From assembly GCA_947522735.1 (NCBI GenBank), contig CANNTZ010000062.1, forward strand, positions 1 through 15,189: a stretch of DNA of 15,189 nt. Reading direction: 5' to 3'. The notes beneath the pieces are model-generated. The model had not been told where the DNA came from. It was given only the letters and a program-made list of their open reading frames with translations, and ran no database searches. How positions within the stretch are numbered: the first letter of the stretch is position 1; the number at the start of each line of letters is the position of its first letter. This document shows, in pieces, positions 6,196 to 14,389 of the stretch. The DNA comes from an uncultured Oscillospiraceae bacterium. Its GTDB lineage: Bacteria; Bacillota; Clostridia; Oscillospirales; Ruminococcaceae. The translations under genes were made by a program, and so were the position numbers.

Positions 6196-8526
6196 ATGAG
6201 AGCTTTTTCCGGAGTCCCGGAGGGACTTGCCCCGCTCCTGCAAAAGGAGGGGCTTGACACGAAAAATATCCGCTGCTGTGTTCTGGGCGACATGGACAGA
6301 GACGGGGATTTTTGTGCGGCGTGGGTGTTCTTCGACGACAAGGGACTTTACATAGCGACGGGAACGGAGAGCGTCAAAAAGATCAAGGGTGCAAAGCGGC
6401 TCGAAACGAAATACGCGCTGCGCACGCTGGAATCCATTCCCATCGGCGATATTGACAGGCTGAAAACCGAAAAATACGTCTCCACGGCGGCGCTGATTGC
6501 CGAAAAGGACGGCGAGGACAGCCTGATAATCAGATTCTCGATAGGCGGTCTGCCCGGCTTCGACGACTTTTCAAGGGCGTTCGAGGCGCAGAAGAAGGGC
6601 GAATCGGTCGAGGAGGTGGTGCGCGGCTTCAAGGGCGCGCAGTACTGCCCAAGGTGCGGCGCGCGCTATCCCGACGGCCGCGGAATATGCCCCAACTGTA
6701 TCGACAAGACGTCGGTAGTAAAGCGGCTGTTTTCCTTCTTCGGCAGGTATAAGGGCAAGGTGGCGCTCATCGTGCTGGCTATGCTGCTGAGCGCGGGCAT
6801 CAGCCTTTATGCGCCGCAGATAAGCACCCGCCTGCTCATCGACGATGTGCTGACGGACTACGCCTCGCAGCCCGCGGCGCAGGTGCTGACAGCGCTGGGC
6901 GCGGTGGTGCTGACAATCTTCGGCGTCCGCCTGCTTAACACGCTGTTCACGATGCTCTATCAGTTCTTCACCGCGTCGATACTTCCGTGGGTCATCTACG
7001 ACATAAAGGTCAAGGTGTTCGAGGCGATGCAGCGTCTGACGGTCGGCTTCTATTCGGCCAAGCAGACAGGCTCGCTGATGGAGCGCGTCAACCGGGATTC
7101 TACCAATATCTACTGGTTCATGGTGGACGGATTGCCCTACGTCGTCGTCAACACGATAACACTGACCGGAGTGCTGGTCGTCATGTTCGTCATGGAATGG
7201 CGGCTCGCGCTTATCGCCGTTGGCACGCTGCCGGTGATAATGCTGCTGTTCAAGCTGACTGACAAGCTGTTCCGGAGGCTGCACCACCGGAGCTGGTCGT
7301 ATAACGCGAAGATAACCTCCGCCGTCAGCGACAACATCAACGGCCAGAGGATAATCAAGGCGTTTGCTAAGGAGAAGGAGGAATACGACCGCTTCAGCGG
7401 CTACAGCGGCAAGCTGATGAACGCGGAGGTCGCGCTGACCAACACAGACGTCACGATCTATCCGCTGATCTATTCGCTGATCTATGTCGTTACCAGCGGC
7501 ATCACCGCCATCGGCGGCATCATGGTCGTGGGCGACAGCATGACGCTCGGCACGCTGATGAGCTTCATCGTCTATCTGGACATGCTGCACGGCCCGCTGG
7601 ACTTCCTCTCGTGGGTGTCCAACTGGTGGGCGCGCTGCATCGACTCGGCACAGCGCGTGTTCGAGATCATAGACACGACGCCGGACGTTGTGGAAAAGGA
7701 TGCCCCGGTCGTCATAGACGACTTCAAGGGGAGGATTGAGATAAAGGAGCTGGAGTTTGAATATGAGCCGGCGCGCCCGGTCATAAAGAAGCTCAGCCTG
7801 ACCGCCGAGGCGGGAGAGATGCTCGGCGTCGTCGGCAAGACCGGCGCGGGCAAGACCACGATAGCCAACCTCATCGCGCGCCTTTACGACGCAAAGGCAG
7901 GGTGCGTACTGATAGACGGCGTGGACGTGCGAGACCTCTCGTTTGCCCAGCTCCGCGCCAATGTCGGAATAGTCTCGCAGGAGATATACCTGTTCATGGG
8001 CACCATCGCCGACAACATCCGCTACGCCAAGCCGGACGCGACCTTTGAGGAGGTTGTTGCGGCGGCGAAGGCGGCAAGCGCACACGAGTTTATAATGAAG
8101 CTGCCGGACGCCTACCAGACGCGCGTCGGAGCGGGCGGACAGGATCTCTCCGGCGGCGAGCGCCAGCGCGTCTCCATCGCGCGAACGATAATCCAAAACC
8201 CGAAGATACTCATCCTTGACGAGGCGACCGCCGCGATGGACACCCGTACCGAGCAGAACATCCAGGAGGCGCTGACAAGGCTCAAGACGGGACGCACCAC
8301 CATCGCCATTGCGCACAGGCTCTCTACGCTGCGTGACGCGGATATGCTCGCGGTTATCGACGGCGGCAAGGTGGTGGAATACGGCAGCTACGTCGAGCTG
8401 ATGCAGAAGAAGGGCGAATATTACAAGCTCTACAGGATGCAGTCCGAGGCGCTCAAGCAGGTCGGTATCGCCAGCGATGCCGAGAGCGGAGACGCGGACG
8501 GCGGAGATGACGGCGACGATGAATGA
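6196..8526 (+). CDS. ABC exporter with N-terminal PH-like domain and zinc ribbon (first subunit)
   Basis: The 776-aa protein fuses a type IV ABC exporter membrane domain and ATPase in one chain. Residues 1-145 form an extra soluble domain of short beta-strand-like segments, perhaps PH/GRAM-like. A four-cysteine zinc ribbon follows (C151, C154, C165, C168: CPRC and CPNC). The membrane domain spans about 185-490. The ATPase is intact: Walker A GKTGAGKTT (547-555), Q595, signature LSGGE (651-655), Walker B ILILDEA with D675/E676, and H707. The tail is strongly acidic (9 Asp/Glu in the last 16). An ordinary half-exporter is about 580-600 aa, so the N-terminal extension is the distinctive part. 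AAAGGAAGG at 6176-6184 supports the ATG. It is followed after 19 bp by the DUF1854 gene and then a second, similar ABC gene. The export cargo is unknown. Confidence 0.9.
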   Translation: MRAFSGVPEGLAPLLQKEGLDTKNIRCCVLGDMDRDGDFCAAWVFFDDKGLYIATGTESVKKIKGAKRLETKYALRTLESIPIGDIDRLKTEKYVSTAALIAEKDGEDSLIIRFSIGGLPGFDDFSRAFEAQKKGESVEEVVRGFKGAQYCPRCGARYPDGRGICPNCIDKTSVVKRLFSFFGRYKGKVALIVLAMLLSAGISLYAPQISTRLLIDDVLTDYASQPAAQVLTALGAVVLTIFGVRLLNTLFTMLYQFFTASILPWVIYDIKVKVFEAMQRLTVGFYSAKQTGSLMERVNRDSTNIYWFMVDGLPYVVVNTITLTGVLVVMFVMEWRLALIAVGTLPVIMLLFKLTDKLFRRLHHRSWSYNAKITSAVSDNINGQRIIKAFAKEKEEYDRFSGYSGKLMNAEVALTNTDVTIYPLIYSLIYVVTSGITAIGGIMVVGDSMTLGTLMSFIVYLDMLHGPLDFLSWVSNWWARCIDSAQRVFEIIDTTPDVVEKDAPVVIDDFKGRIEIKELEFEYEPARPVIKKLSLTAEAGEMLGVVGKTGAGKTTIANLIARLYDAKAGCVLIDGVDVRDLSFAQLRANVGIVSQEIYLFMGTIADNIRYAKPDATFEEVVAAAKAASAHEFIMKLPDAYQTRVGAGGQDLSGGERQRVSIARTIIQNPKILILDEATAAMDTRTEQNIQEALTRLKTGRTTIAIAHRLSTLRDADMLAVIDGGKVVEYGSYVELMQKKGEYYKLYRMQSEALKQVGIASDAESGDADGGDDGDDE

Positions 8527-8545
8527 TGAACGGAGGACGATTGCA

Positions 8546-9073
8546 TTGAAAAACACGAACGTCATGAACGATAACAATATCACGGCTGACATCGGGCTGC
8601 TCGCGCCGGAAAAGTGTCGCTTTTACACCAACAAAAACGGATTTCTCGCCATGGAGCTGGACGGCAGGGAGATAAAGCGCGTAAAGCTCTCGCGCTCGCT
8701 GCCATACAGTGAGCCGTTCGGCTACGTCTGCGTCTTTGACATGGAGGACAACGAGCTCGGCATAATCAAATGTGTGGACGAGCTGGACGGTGAGAGCGCA
8801 GGTCTCGTCCGGGAGGCTCTCGAAAGCCGCTATTACTGTCCAGAGGTCACGCAGATCGTATCGATAAAGGAAAAGCTGGGATATTTTTACTTTGATGTCA
8901 GAATTGGCGCACATAAAAAGGTGTTCGCCGTCAAGGATGTCAGCCGCAACATAAAGCAGCTTGACGAGAACCGGATAATCATCTTCGATGTGGACGGAAA
9001 TCGCTATTATATATCCAATATCTGGGATATCGACAAGAGCAGCCGAAGGAAGATAGAGCCGTACCTCTATTGA
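8546..9073 (+). CDS. DUF1854 family protein between two ABC exporters
   Basis: The 175-aa product is soluble with no membrane segment. Residues 55-175 fit the DUF1854 pattern as I remember it: a short N-terminal beta part, then SLPYSEPFGYVCVFD (51-65), ESRYYCPEVTQIVSI (93-107) and a C-terminal DGNRYYISNIWDID...S.R.IEPYL (150-174). I chose the TTG at 8546 because GGAGG (8532-8536) lies 9 nt upstream, and the next gene also appears to use TTG. An ATG at 8519 overlapping the previous stop is the alternative and would add nine residues. From memory, database names link DUF1854 and its neighbouring ABC exporters to cyanophycin metabolism in other bacteria; the molecular role is not established. 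Here it is sandwiched between two exporter subunits, implying it works with them. Confidence 0.8.
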   Translation: MKNTNVMNDNNITADIGLLAPEKCRFYTNKNGFLAMELDGREIKRVKLSRSLPYSEPFGYVCVFDMEDNELGIIKCVDELDGESAGLVREALESRYYCPEVTQIVSIKEKLGYFYFDVRIGAHKKVFAVKDVSRNIKQLDENRIIIFDVDGNRYYISNIWDIDKSSRRKIEPYLY

Positions 9074-9109
9074 CGGCCGGCCCGAAGAGGCAAGAAGGGG
9101 GTCAGAAAA

Positions 9110-11305
9110 TTGACTGAAACAGTTACAAAAGTCGGCTTTGATCTCACGCCGGACGGTGAGCTGTGCGCCGGAGGACTGAGCTTTTGCGGCGGCGAGATCA
9201 TTGCGGAGATCGATGGCAAGCGCGTGTTCGCGCGCGGGCTTGCGGGCGTGAGGGAGCTCAAACAGCTTTCGGATATCGGCTGCGGAAGTCTTGAGCTGGC
9301 GCTTGCGGAGGGGGACGACAGCGAAAACATCTTCGTTTGCCGCTTCTCGATGAGCGCGGTAAACGAAATAGCCGAGTTCTGCAAGCTGGTAAATCACTAT
9401 ATTGAGACGGGCGAGGAAACGGCGCTCTCCGAAAAGGAAAAGCGGCGCTGTCCCAAGTGCGGCCGCCCGCTGATCGAGGGCGTGGACGTCTGCATGTTCT
9501 GCGTCAAGAAGAGCTACGTGCTCGGGCGCGCGCTCAAGCTGCTAAAGCCGTTCTGGCTCAAGCTACTGTGCGCCAGCCTGATAATGTTCATCTCCGACCT
9601 CGGCTACGTCGCGCTGCCCAAGCTAAACAGCGCGATGGTGGACGGCTATCTGCGCCCGACGGCGGACGCAAGCCCGATGTTCACGCCGGTGACAGGCATT
9701 ATCGTAATCGCGGCGCTGATGGCGCTGTGCCACCTGTTCACAAACGTGAATTATTCGCTGAGCATGAGGATTACCAACAAGGTCAGCTCCAAGTTCTCGG
9801 ATATGCTTCGGCGTATGACCTATGACAAGGTGCAGAATCTCGCGGTGTCGTCGATGTCCAAAAAGACGAGCGGAGACCTGCTGAAGCGTATCACGCAGGA
9901 TACGGCGAAGGTGCGCGACTTCATCGTCGAGCGCGGAGTTTACGCGGTGGATCAGGTGGTCATGTTCATTATGGTCGCCATTGTGCTGGCGCGGATAGAT
10001 CCGCTGCTGACGCTGATGGTGTTCCTGCCGGTGCCGCTGGTCTGCTTTGCCATCGCGCGCTTCTGGGGCTTCATCGGCGCGCGCTACGAGAAGCAGTGGA
10101 GAAAGGAATCGCGCGCAAATTCGATACTGCACGATATCATCAAGGGCATCCGCGTCGTCAAAAGCTTCGGCAACGAGGAGCGGGAGATAGACAAGTTCCG
10201 CAAGGCGTGCCACGATCTCGCAGTCGTCTCGCGCCAGAACGAGCGAATATGGTCTCTGGTGTTCCCGGCGCTTGGCTTCCTTGTGGGAGCGGGCGAGTTC
10301 CTCGTGCTGTTCTTTGGCGGCAGGATGGTCGTGAGCGACTCGATGACGCTTGGAGAGTTCTTGCAGTTCACGCTGTATCTCGGATATATCTATCAGCCGC
10401 TCAGATGGTTCTCGTCGCTGCCGAGGTGGCTTGCCGAGGTCGAGACAAGCATGATAAAGCTGCTGGAGATTCTCGACGAGAAGCCGGCGGTGGCGGATCC
10501 GAAGGAGCCGGTCGAGCCGCAGGTCAAGGGCGCGATAGAGTTTCGAAACGTCCGCTTTGGCTATAAGGCGTATGAGCCGGTGCTGCGCGATATCAATCTC
10601 GCGATAAAGCCGGGCGAGATGATAGGACTCGTCGGACACTCCGGCGCAGGCAAATCGACGCTCATCAATCTTATCATGCGCCTGTACGACCCCGACGCGG
10701 GGGAGATACTGCTGGACGGCGTCGATCTGCGCGATATAGAGCAGCACACTCTGCGCAGCAATATCGGCGTCGTGTTCCAGGAGACGTTTCTCTTCTCCGG
10801 CACCGTCTACGACAACATCGCCTACGCGAACCCGGACGCGGGCTTCGAGGAGGTGGTTGCGGCGGCTAAGGCGGCGAACGCGCACGAGTTCATCATCAAG
10901 CTGACGGACGGCTACAACACGCTCATCGGAGAGAACGGCTACAACATCTCCGGCGGCGAGCGCCAGAGGATAGCCATTGCACGCGCTGTGCTCAAGAACC
11001 CGAGGATCCTTATCCTTGACGAGGCGACAAGCTCGCTTGACCCCGAGACCGAGATAAAGATACAGGAGGCGCTCGGCAGGCTCATCAAGAACAGAACCAC
11101 CGTCACTATCGCTCACCGCCTTTCGACGCTGCGTGGAGCGGACAGACTGGTCGTTATAGATCACGGGCGCATCGCCGAGGTAGGCACTCACCGCGAGCTG
11201 CTTGAGAAGAAGGACGGACTGTATTACAAGCTCGTCATGGCGCAGCGCCAGACCTCCCGCCTCAAGAGCAGCGTCAAGCGCGCTATCATGGACGTGAAAG
11301 GGTAA
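9110..11305 (+). CDS. ABC exporter with N-terminal PH-like domain and zinc ribbon (second subunit)
   Basis: The 731-aa protein is organised like the first ABC subunit. It has an N-terminal soluble domain (about 1-100), a four-cysteine ribbon (C114, C117, C128, C131: CPKC and CMFC), an exporter membrane domain (about 145-455) and an ATPase. The ATPase motifs are canonical: Walker A GHSGAGKST (509-517), Q557, signature ISGGE (613-617), Walker B ILILDEA with D637/E638, and H669. The start is TTG at 9110, with AAGGGGG about 9 nt upstream and no ATG nearby in frame. The segment FEEVVAAAKAANAHEFI is nearly shared with the first subunit, pointing to an old tandem duplication. The C-terminal tail is basic, opposite to the acidic tail of the partner. 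A heterodimer with the first subunit is likely, with two competent ATP sites. Confidence 0.9.
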   Translation: MTETVTKVGFDLTPDGELCAGGLSFCGGEIIAEIDGKRVFARGLAGVRELKQLSDIGCGSLELALAEGDDSENIFVCRFSMSAVNEIAEFCKLVNHYIETGEETALSEKEKRRCPKCGRPLIEGVDVCMFCVKKSYVLGRALKLLKPFWLKLLCASLIMFISDLGYVALPKLNSAMVDGYLRPTADASPMFTPVTGIIVIAALMALCHLFTNVNYSLSMRITNKVSSKFSDMLRRMTYDKVQNLAVSSMSKKTSGDLLKRITQDTAKVRDFIVERGVYAVDQVVMFIMVAIVLARIDPLLTLMVFLPVPLVCFAIARFWGFIGARYEKQWRKESRANSILHDIIKGIRVVKSFGNEEREIDKFRKACHDLAVVSRQNERIWSLVFPALGFLVGAGEFLVLFFGGRMVVSDSMTLGEFLQFTLYLGYIYQPLRWFSSLPRWLAEVETSMIKLLEILDEKPAVADPKEPVEPQVKGAIEFRNVRFGYKAYEPVLRDINLAIKPGEMIGLVGHSGAGKSTLINLIMRLYDPDAGEILLDGVDLRDIEQHTLRSNIGVVFQETFLFSGTVYDNIAYANPDAGFEEVVAAAKAANAHEFIIKLTDGYNTLIGENGYNISGGERQRIAIARAVLKNPRILILDEATSSLDPETEIKIQEALGRLIKNRTTVTIAHRLSTLRGADRLVVIDHGRIAEVGTHRELLEKKDGLYYKLVMAQRQTSRLKSSVKRAIMDVKG

Positions 11306-11349
11306 TTCTCTGCGCCAATGCAAGGCTTCAAGACATCGACGCGGGGATG

Positions 11350-11388
11350 CGCCGATACAGAAAAGCGTTTTCGCTTTAGCGTATGGCG
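11350..11388. other. Long imperfect hairpin between ABC cassette and lysine operon
   Basis: CGCC-G-ATAC (11350-11358) pairs with GTATGGCG (11381-11388) with one bulged G, and AAAGCG (11362-11367) pairs with CGCTTT (11372-11377) around TTTT. The run after it is A-rich rather than T-rich, so it is not a standard intrinsic terminator on the plus strand, though it could still end the ABC transcript. It stops 9 bp before the -35 of the lysine operon promoter. Confidence 0.55.
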
Positions 11389-11397
11389 AGAAAAAAA

Positions 11398-11426
11398 TTG
11401 ACATATCCGCGGCGGGATGGTATTAT
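11398..11426 (+). promoter_or_regulatory. Sigma-A promoter of the asd-dapA-dapB operon
   Basis: TTGACA (11398-11403) is followed after exactly 17 bp by TATTAT (11421-11426), with TG at 11418-11419 making an extended -10. Transcription should begin near 11433, leaving a leader of about 100 nt before asd. I see no lysine riboswitch or T-box in that leader. Confidence 0.9.
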
Positions 11427-11532
11427 TATATTTATAAAGGTATGGCGTCGGAGGCGCAAAGCCGGCCGTAAACGGTGGTTTTATGCAGCAGAGCAGCCGC
11501 GGCGGCAGGAAACAGACGAAAGGATGAGGGAA

Positions 11533-12612
11533 ATGAAGAAATACAGGGCGGGGATAGTCGGCGCGACCGGAATGGTGGGACAGCGCTTTATCACGCTGCT
11601 TGAAAACCATCCGTGGTTCGAGATAGCGGCGCTCGCGGCGTCGTCGCGCTCGGCCGGCAAGAGCTACAGGGACGCGGTGGGCGAAAAATGGATGATGGCG
11701 TCGCCGATCCCCGGAGACGTTGCGGAAATGACGGTGCTCGACGCTGAGGCGGACGCCGGAAGGATAGCGTCGGACGTGGATTTCATCTTCTGCGCCGTCA
11801 ACATGAAAAAGGACGAGATAAAGGCGCTTGAGGAGCGCTACGCCAAGCTGGAGTGTCCGGTTGTCTCCAACAACTCCGCCAACCGCGGCGTGCCGGATGT
11901 CCCGATGATGATCCCAGAGCTGAACGCGGAGCACGCTCAGGTCATCGAGACGCAGAAAAAACGCCTTGGCACAAAGCGCGGCTTCATCGCGGTCAAGCCG
12001 AACTGCTCGATACAGAGCTACGTTCCGGCGCTGCATCCGCTCAGAGATTTCGGGATAAAAAGGGTGCTCGCCTGCACATATCAGGCGATATCCGGCGCAG
12101 GCAAAAATTTCCGGACATGGCCGGAGATGGTTGATAACGTCATCCCGTACATCGGCGGCGAGGAGGAAAAGAGCGAGAAGGAGCCGCTCAAGATATGGGG
12201 ACGCATTGAAAACGGCGTCGTCGTCAACAACGGCGAGATAGAGATAACGACCCAGTGCCTGCGCGTGCCGGTCAGCGACGGTCATATGGCGGCGGTGTTC
12301 GTCACCTTTGAGAACAGGCCGTCCATCGACGAGATGAAGCGCCGCTGGAGAGAGTTTGCCGGTCAGCCGCAGATGCTGGGGCTTCCGAGCGCGCCGAAGC
12401 AGCTCCTGCACTATTTTGAGGAGGACGACTGCCCGCAGACAAGGCTGCACCGTGACCTTGAGGGCGGCATGGCGGTGTCCATTGGACGCATCCGCCCCGA
12501 TACGCAGTATGACTACAAGTTCGTCTGCCTTTCTCACAACACGCTGCGCGGAGCGGCAGGCGGCGCGGTGCTGACCGCCGAGCTGCTCGCGGCCATGAGA
12601 TATTTCGACTGA
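11533..12612 (+). CDS. asd: Aspartate-semialdehyde dehydrogenase, archaeal/fungal-type
   Basis: The 359-aa enzyme reduces L-aspartyl-4-phosphate with NADPH to L-aspartate semialdehyde, the branch point to lysine, threonine and methionine. The NADP-binding loop is GATGMVGQRF (10-19). The catalytic cysteine is C158 in KPNCS, the SGAG loop is at 187-190, and the catalytic histidine is probably H251 (VSDGHMA). The motifs SNNSANR and PELNAEH and the GATGMVGQRF form place it with the archaeal/fungal-type subclass rather than the classical enterobacterial one; this form also occurs in some bacteria. I chose ATG 11533 because AAAGGA lies 9 nt upstream. ATG 11524 would leave almost no spacing, and the reading frame open upstream overlaps the promoter. 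It is the first gene of the operon, 50 bp before dapA. Confidence 0.95.
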   Translation: MKKYRAGIVGATGMVGQRFITLLENHPWFEIAALAASSRSAGKSYRDAVGEKWMMASPIPGDVAEMTVLDAEADAGRIASDVDFIFCAVNMKKDEIKALEERYAKLECPVVSNNSANRGVPDVPMMIPELNAEHAQVIETQKKRLGTKRGFIAVKPNCSIQSYVPALHPLRDFGIKRVLACTYQAISGAGKNFRTWPEMVDNVIPYIGGEEEKSEKEPLKIWGRIENGVVVNNGEIEITTQCLRVPVSDGHMAAVFVTFENRPSIDEMKRRWREFAGQPQMLGLPSAPKQLLHYFEEDDCPQTRLHRDLEGGMAVSIGRIRPDTQYDYKFVCLSHNTLRGAAGGAVLTAELLAAMRYFD

Positions 12613-12647
12613 CGCGCGTCGCGACGCGGCGGCGACATATTTTATAC

Positions 12648-12653
12648 AGGAGG
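12648..12653 (+). promoter_or_regulatory. Ribosome binding site deciding the dapA start
   Basis: AGGAGG at 12648-12653 runs directly into GTGATCTCT, extending the match to the 16S 3' end. The GTG at 12654 is therefore part of the binding site and cannot be the start. The in-frame GTG at 12663 is 9 nt after the core. The arrangement mirrors that of tldD. Confidence 0.85.
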
Positions 12654-12662
12654 GTGATCTCT

Positions 12663-13556
12663 GTGAAGAAGACGTTATTCAAGGGAGCGGGCGTTGCGAT
12701 AGTGACCCCGATGTTCGAGGACTTTTCAATAAACTATGACAGGCTCGGACAGCTCATCGACTGGCAGATAGAGAACGGCACCGACGCGATAGTCATCTGC
12801 GGCACCACCGGCGAGGCGTCCACGTTCACCGACGAGGAGCATGTCGAGACGATACGTTACGCGGTCGAGCGAACCGCCGGGCGCGTGCCGGTCGTCGCGG
12901 GGGCCGGAAGCAATGACACGGCCTACGCCCGCTGGCTCTGCCGCGAATCCAGTCAGGCCGGAGCCGACGCGCTGCTTCAGGTAACGCCCTATTACAACAA
13001 GACCTCTCAGGCGGGGCTTATCCGCCACTTCAACGCCATCGCCGACGAGACGGACCTGCCGGTTATCCTCTATAACGTGCCGTCACGCACGGGCGTCAAC
13101 ATCAGGCCAGCGACCTACCGCGAGCTTGCCAAGCATCCGAATATCGTCGCCGTCAAGGAGGCGAACAGCGATATCGCGGCACTCGCAAGAACCCGCGACC
13201 TGTGCGGAGACGAGCTTCAGATATATTCCGGCAATGACGACTGGATCGTTCCGGCGCTGTCGCTGGGCGCGGTGGGAGTGATCTCCGTGCTTTCCAACGT
13301 TATGCCGAGAACCACCCATGATATCTGCGAGCTGTTCTTTAAGGGAGACGTTGCGGCGAGCGCAAGGCTTCAGATAGACCTCATCGGGCTTATCGATGCG
13401 CTGTTCATCGACGTCAATCCAATCCCGGTCAAGGAGGCGTTGAACCTCATGGGGCTTGAGGCGGGGCCGTGCCGTATGCCGTTAGTGGGGCTTTCTGATG
13501 AACACCGCGCTGCGCTGCGCGCGCAGCTTGTCAAGGCGGGAGTTATCGAGAAATAG
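12663..13556 (+). CDS. dapA: 4-hydroxy-tetrahydrodipicolinate synthase
   Basis: The 297-aa TIM-barrel enzyme condenses pyruvate with aspartate semialdehyde, the first step specific to lysine and diaminopimelate. The Schiff-base lysine is K165 (VAVKEAN). The catalytic triad is present as T49 (CGTTGEA), Y111 (TPYYNK) and Y137 (LYNVPSRTG), and R142 is the arginine that binds the substrate carboxylate. Length is normal for the family. The start is GTG 12663, chosen by ribosome binding site spacing. It lies 50 bp after asd and 37 bp before dapB, with no promoter or terminator seen between them, so the three genes form one operon. Confidence 0.96.
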   Translation: MKKTLFKGAGVAIVTPMFEDFSINYDRLGQLIDWQIENGTDAIVICGTTGEASTFTDEEHVETIRYAVERTAGRVPVVAGAGSNDTAYARWLCRESSQAGADALLQVTPYYNKTSQAGLIRHFNAIADETDLPVILYNVPSRTGVNIRPATYRELAKHPNIVAVKEANSDIAALARTRDLCGDELQIYSGNDDWIVPALSLGAVGVISVLSNVMPRTTHDICELFFKGDVAASARLQIDLIGLIDALFIDVNPIPVKEALNLMGLEAGPCRMPLVGLSDEHRAALRAQLVKAGVIEK

Positions 13557-13593
13557 GAGCGCAGGACGTAGATTTTCCCGGGAGTGTGAAAAA

Positions 13594-14334
13594 ATGACAG
13601 GAATTATAATATCCGGCTGCAACGGCAGGATGGGACGCGCCGTCGCCGAACGGATTGCCGCGCGCGATGATTGCCGCGTTGTCGCCGGCATCGACAAAAA
13701 CACGTCGCCACTCGATTTTCCGGTGTTTGCGTCGGCGGAGGAATGCACGGCGCAGGCGGACGTGATCATCGACTTTTCCAATCCGTCCGCGCTGCCCGCA
13801 CTGCTGAATTTCGCGGTGGAGCGCAAAATTCCGGCAGTCATCGCCACAACAGGCATATCCGGCGAGGGCAGGGCGCTGATTGACGGTGCGGCGGGAACCG
13901 TACCGGTGTTCTTCTCGGCGAACATGTCGCTGGGCGTGAGCCTGCTGGTGGAGCTTGCGAAGAAAGCGGCGAGCGTTCTCGGCGATGATTTTGACATAGA
14001 GATCGTTGAGAAGCACCACAACCAGAAGCTCGACGCGCCAAGCGGAACCGCGTTGATGATAGCCGACGCCATAGCGAACGGCAAGCGCTATGTCTACGAC
14101 CGGCACGGCGAGCGCCGCAGGCGCGGCAGGGACGAGATTGGCATCCACTCGATACGCGGCGGCAATATTGTCGGCGAACACGAGGTCATCTTTGCCGGAA
14201 CCGACGAGGTTATAACGCTGAGCCATTCGGCGGCAAGCCGCGGAGTGTTCGCGGTGGGAGCCGTAAACGCGGCGCTGTTCCTGATCGGAAAGCAGCCGGG
14301 AGTTTACGATATGGGAGATCTCATTGCGGAATAA
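13594..14334 (+). CDS. dapB: 4-hydroxy-tetrahydrodipicolinate reductase
   Basis: The 246-aa enzyme reduces the DapA product to tetrahydrodipicolinate with NAD(P)H. The Rossmann loop GCNGRMGR (8-15) is at the N-terminus, VIATTGIS (82-89) is at the cofactor site, and the signature EKHHNQKLDAPSGTA (139-153) gives the catalytic H141 and K145. The C-terminal GEHEVIFAGTDEVITLSHSA region is family-typical. ATG 13594 follows CGGGAG with about 9 nt spacing; the frame is open further upstream, overlapping dapA, but has no binding site there. It is the last gene before a strong terminator. The later lysine-pathway genes (acyltransferase/aminotransferase branch or diaminopimelate dehydrogenase) are not in the window. 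Confidence 0.96.
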   Translation: MTGIIISGCNGRMGRAVAERIAARDDCRVVAGIDKNTSPLDFPVFASAEECTAQADVIIDFSNPSALPALLNFAVERKIPAVIATTGISGEGRALIDGAAGTVPVFFSANMSLGVSLLVELAKKAASVLGDDFDIEIVEKHHNQKLDAPSGTALMIADAIANGKRYVYDRHGERRRRGRDEIGIHSIRGGNIVGEHEVIFAGTDEVITLSHSAASRGVFAVGAVNAALFLIGKQPGVYDMGDLIAE

Positions 14335-14342
14335 AGGAAGTG

Positions 14343-14377
14343 AAACGACCGGTTTTCATCAGAAATCGGTCGTTTTT
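14343..14377 (+). terminator. Strong intrinsic terminator of the asd-dapA-dapB operon
   Basis: AAACGACCGGTTT (14343-14355) pairs with AAATCGGTCGTTT (14363-14375) over 13 bp with a single G-U, around a 7-nt loop, ending in a run of T to 14377. It starts 8 bp after the dapB stop. Confidence 0.95.
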
Positions 14378-14389
14378 ACATATTCACTC

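Noticed and set aside
6571..8592. A 673-codon open frame on the minus strand opposite the first ABC gene, and a similar one of 593 codons at 9623-11404
   Set aside because: Both are antisense shadows of GC-rich coding regions. Their translations are rich in Arg, His, Asp and Val with no domain, while the plus-strand frames carry every ABC motif.
11427..11532. Nine-codon ORF at 11442 as a leader peptide of the lysine operon, or a lysine riboswitch
   Set aside because: The ORF has its AAAGG only one base before the ATG and no lysine codons. The leader is too short for, and lacks the look of, a lysine aptamer.
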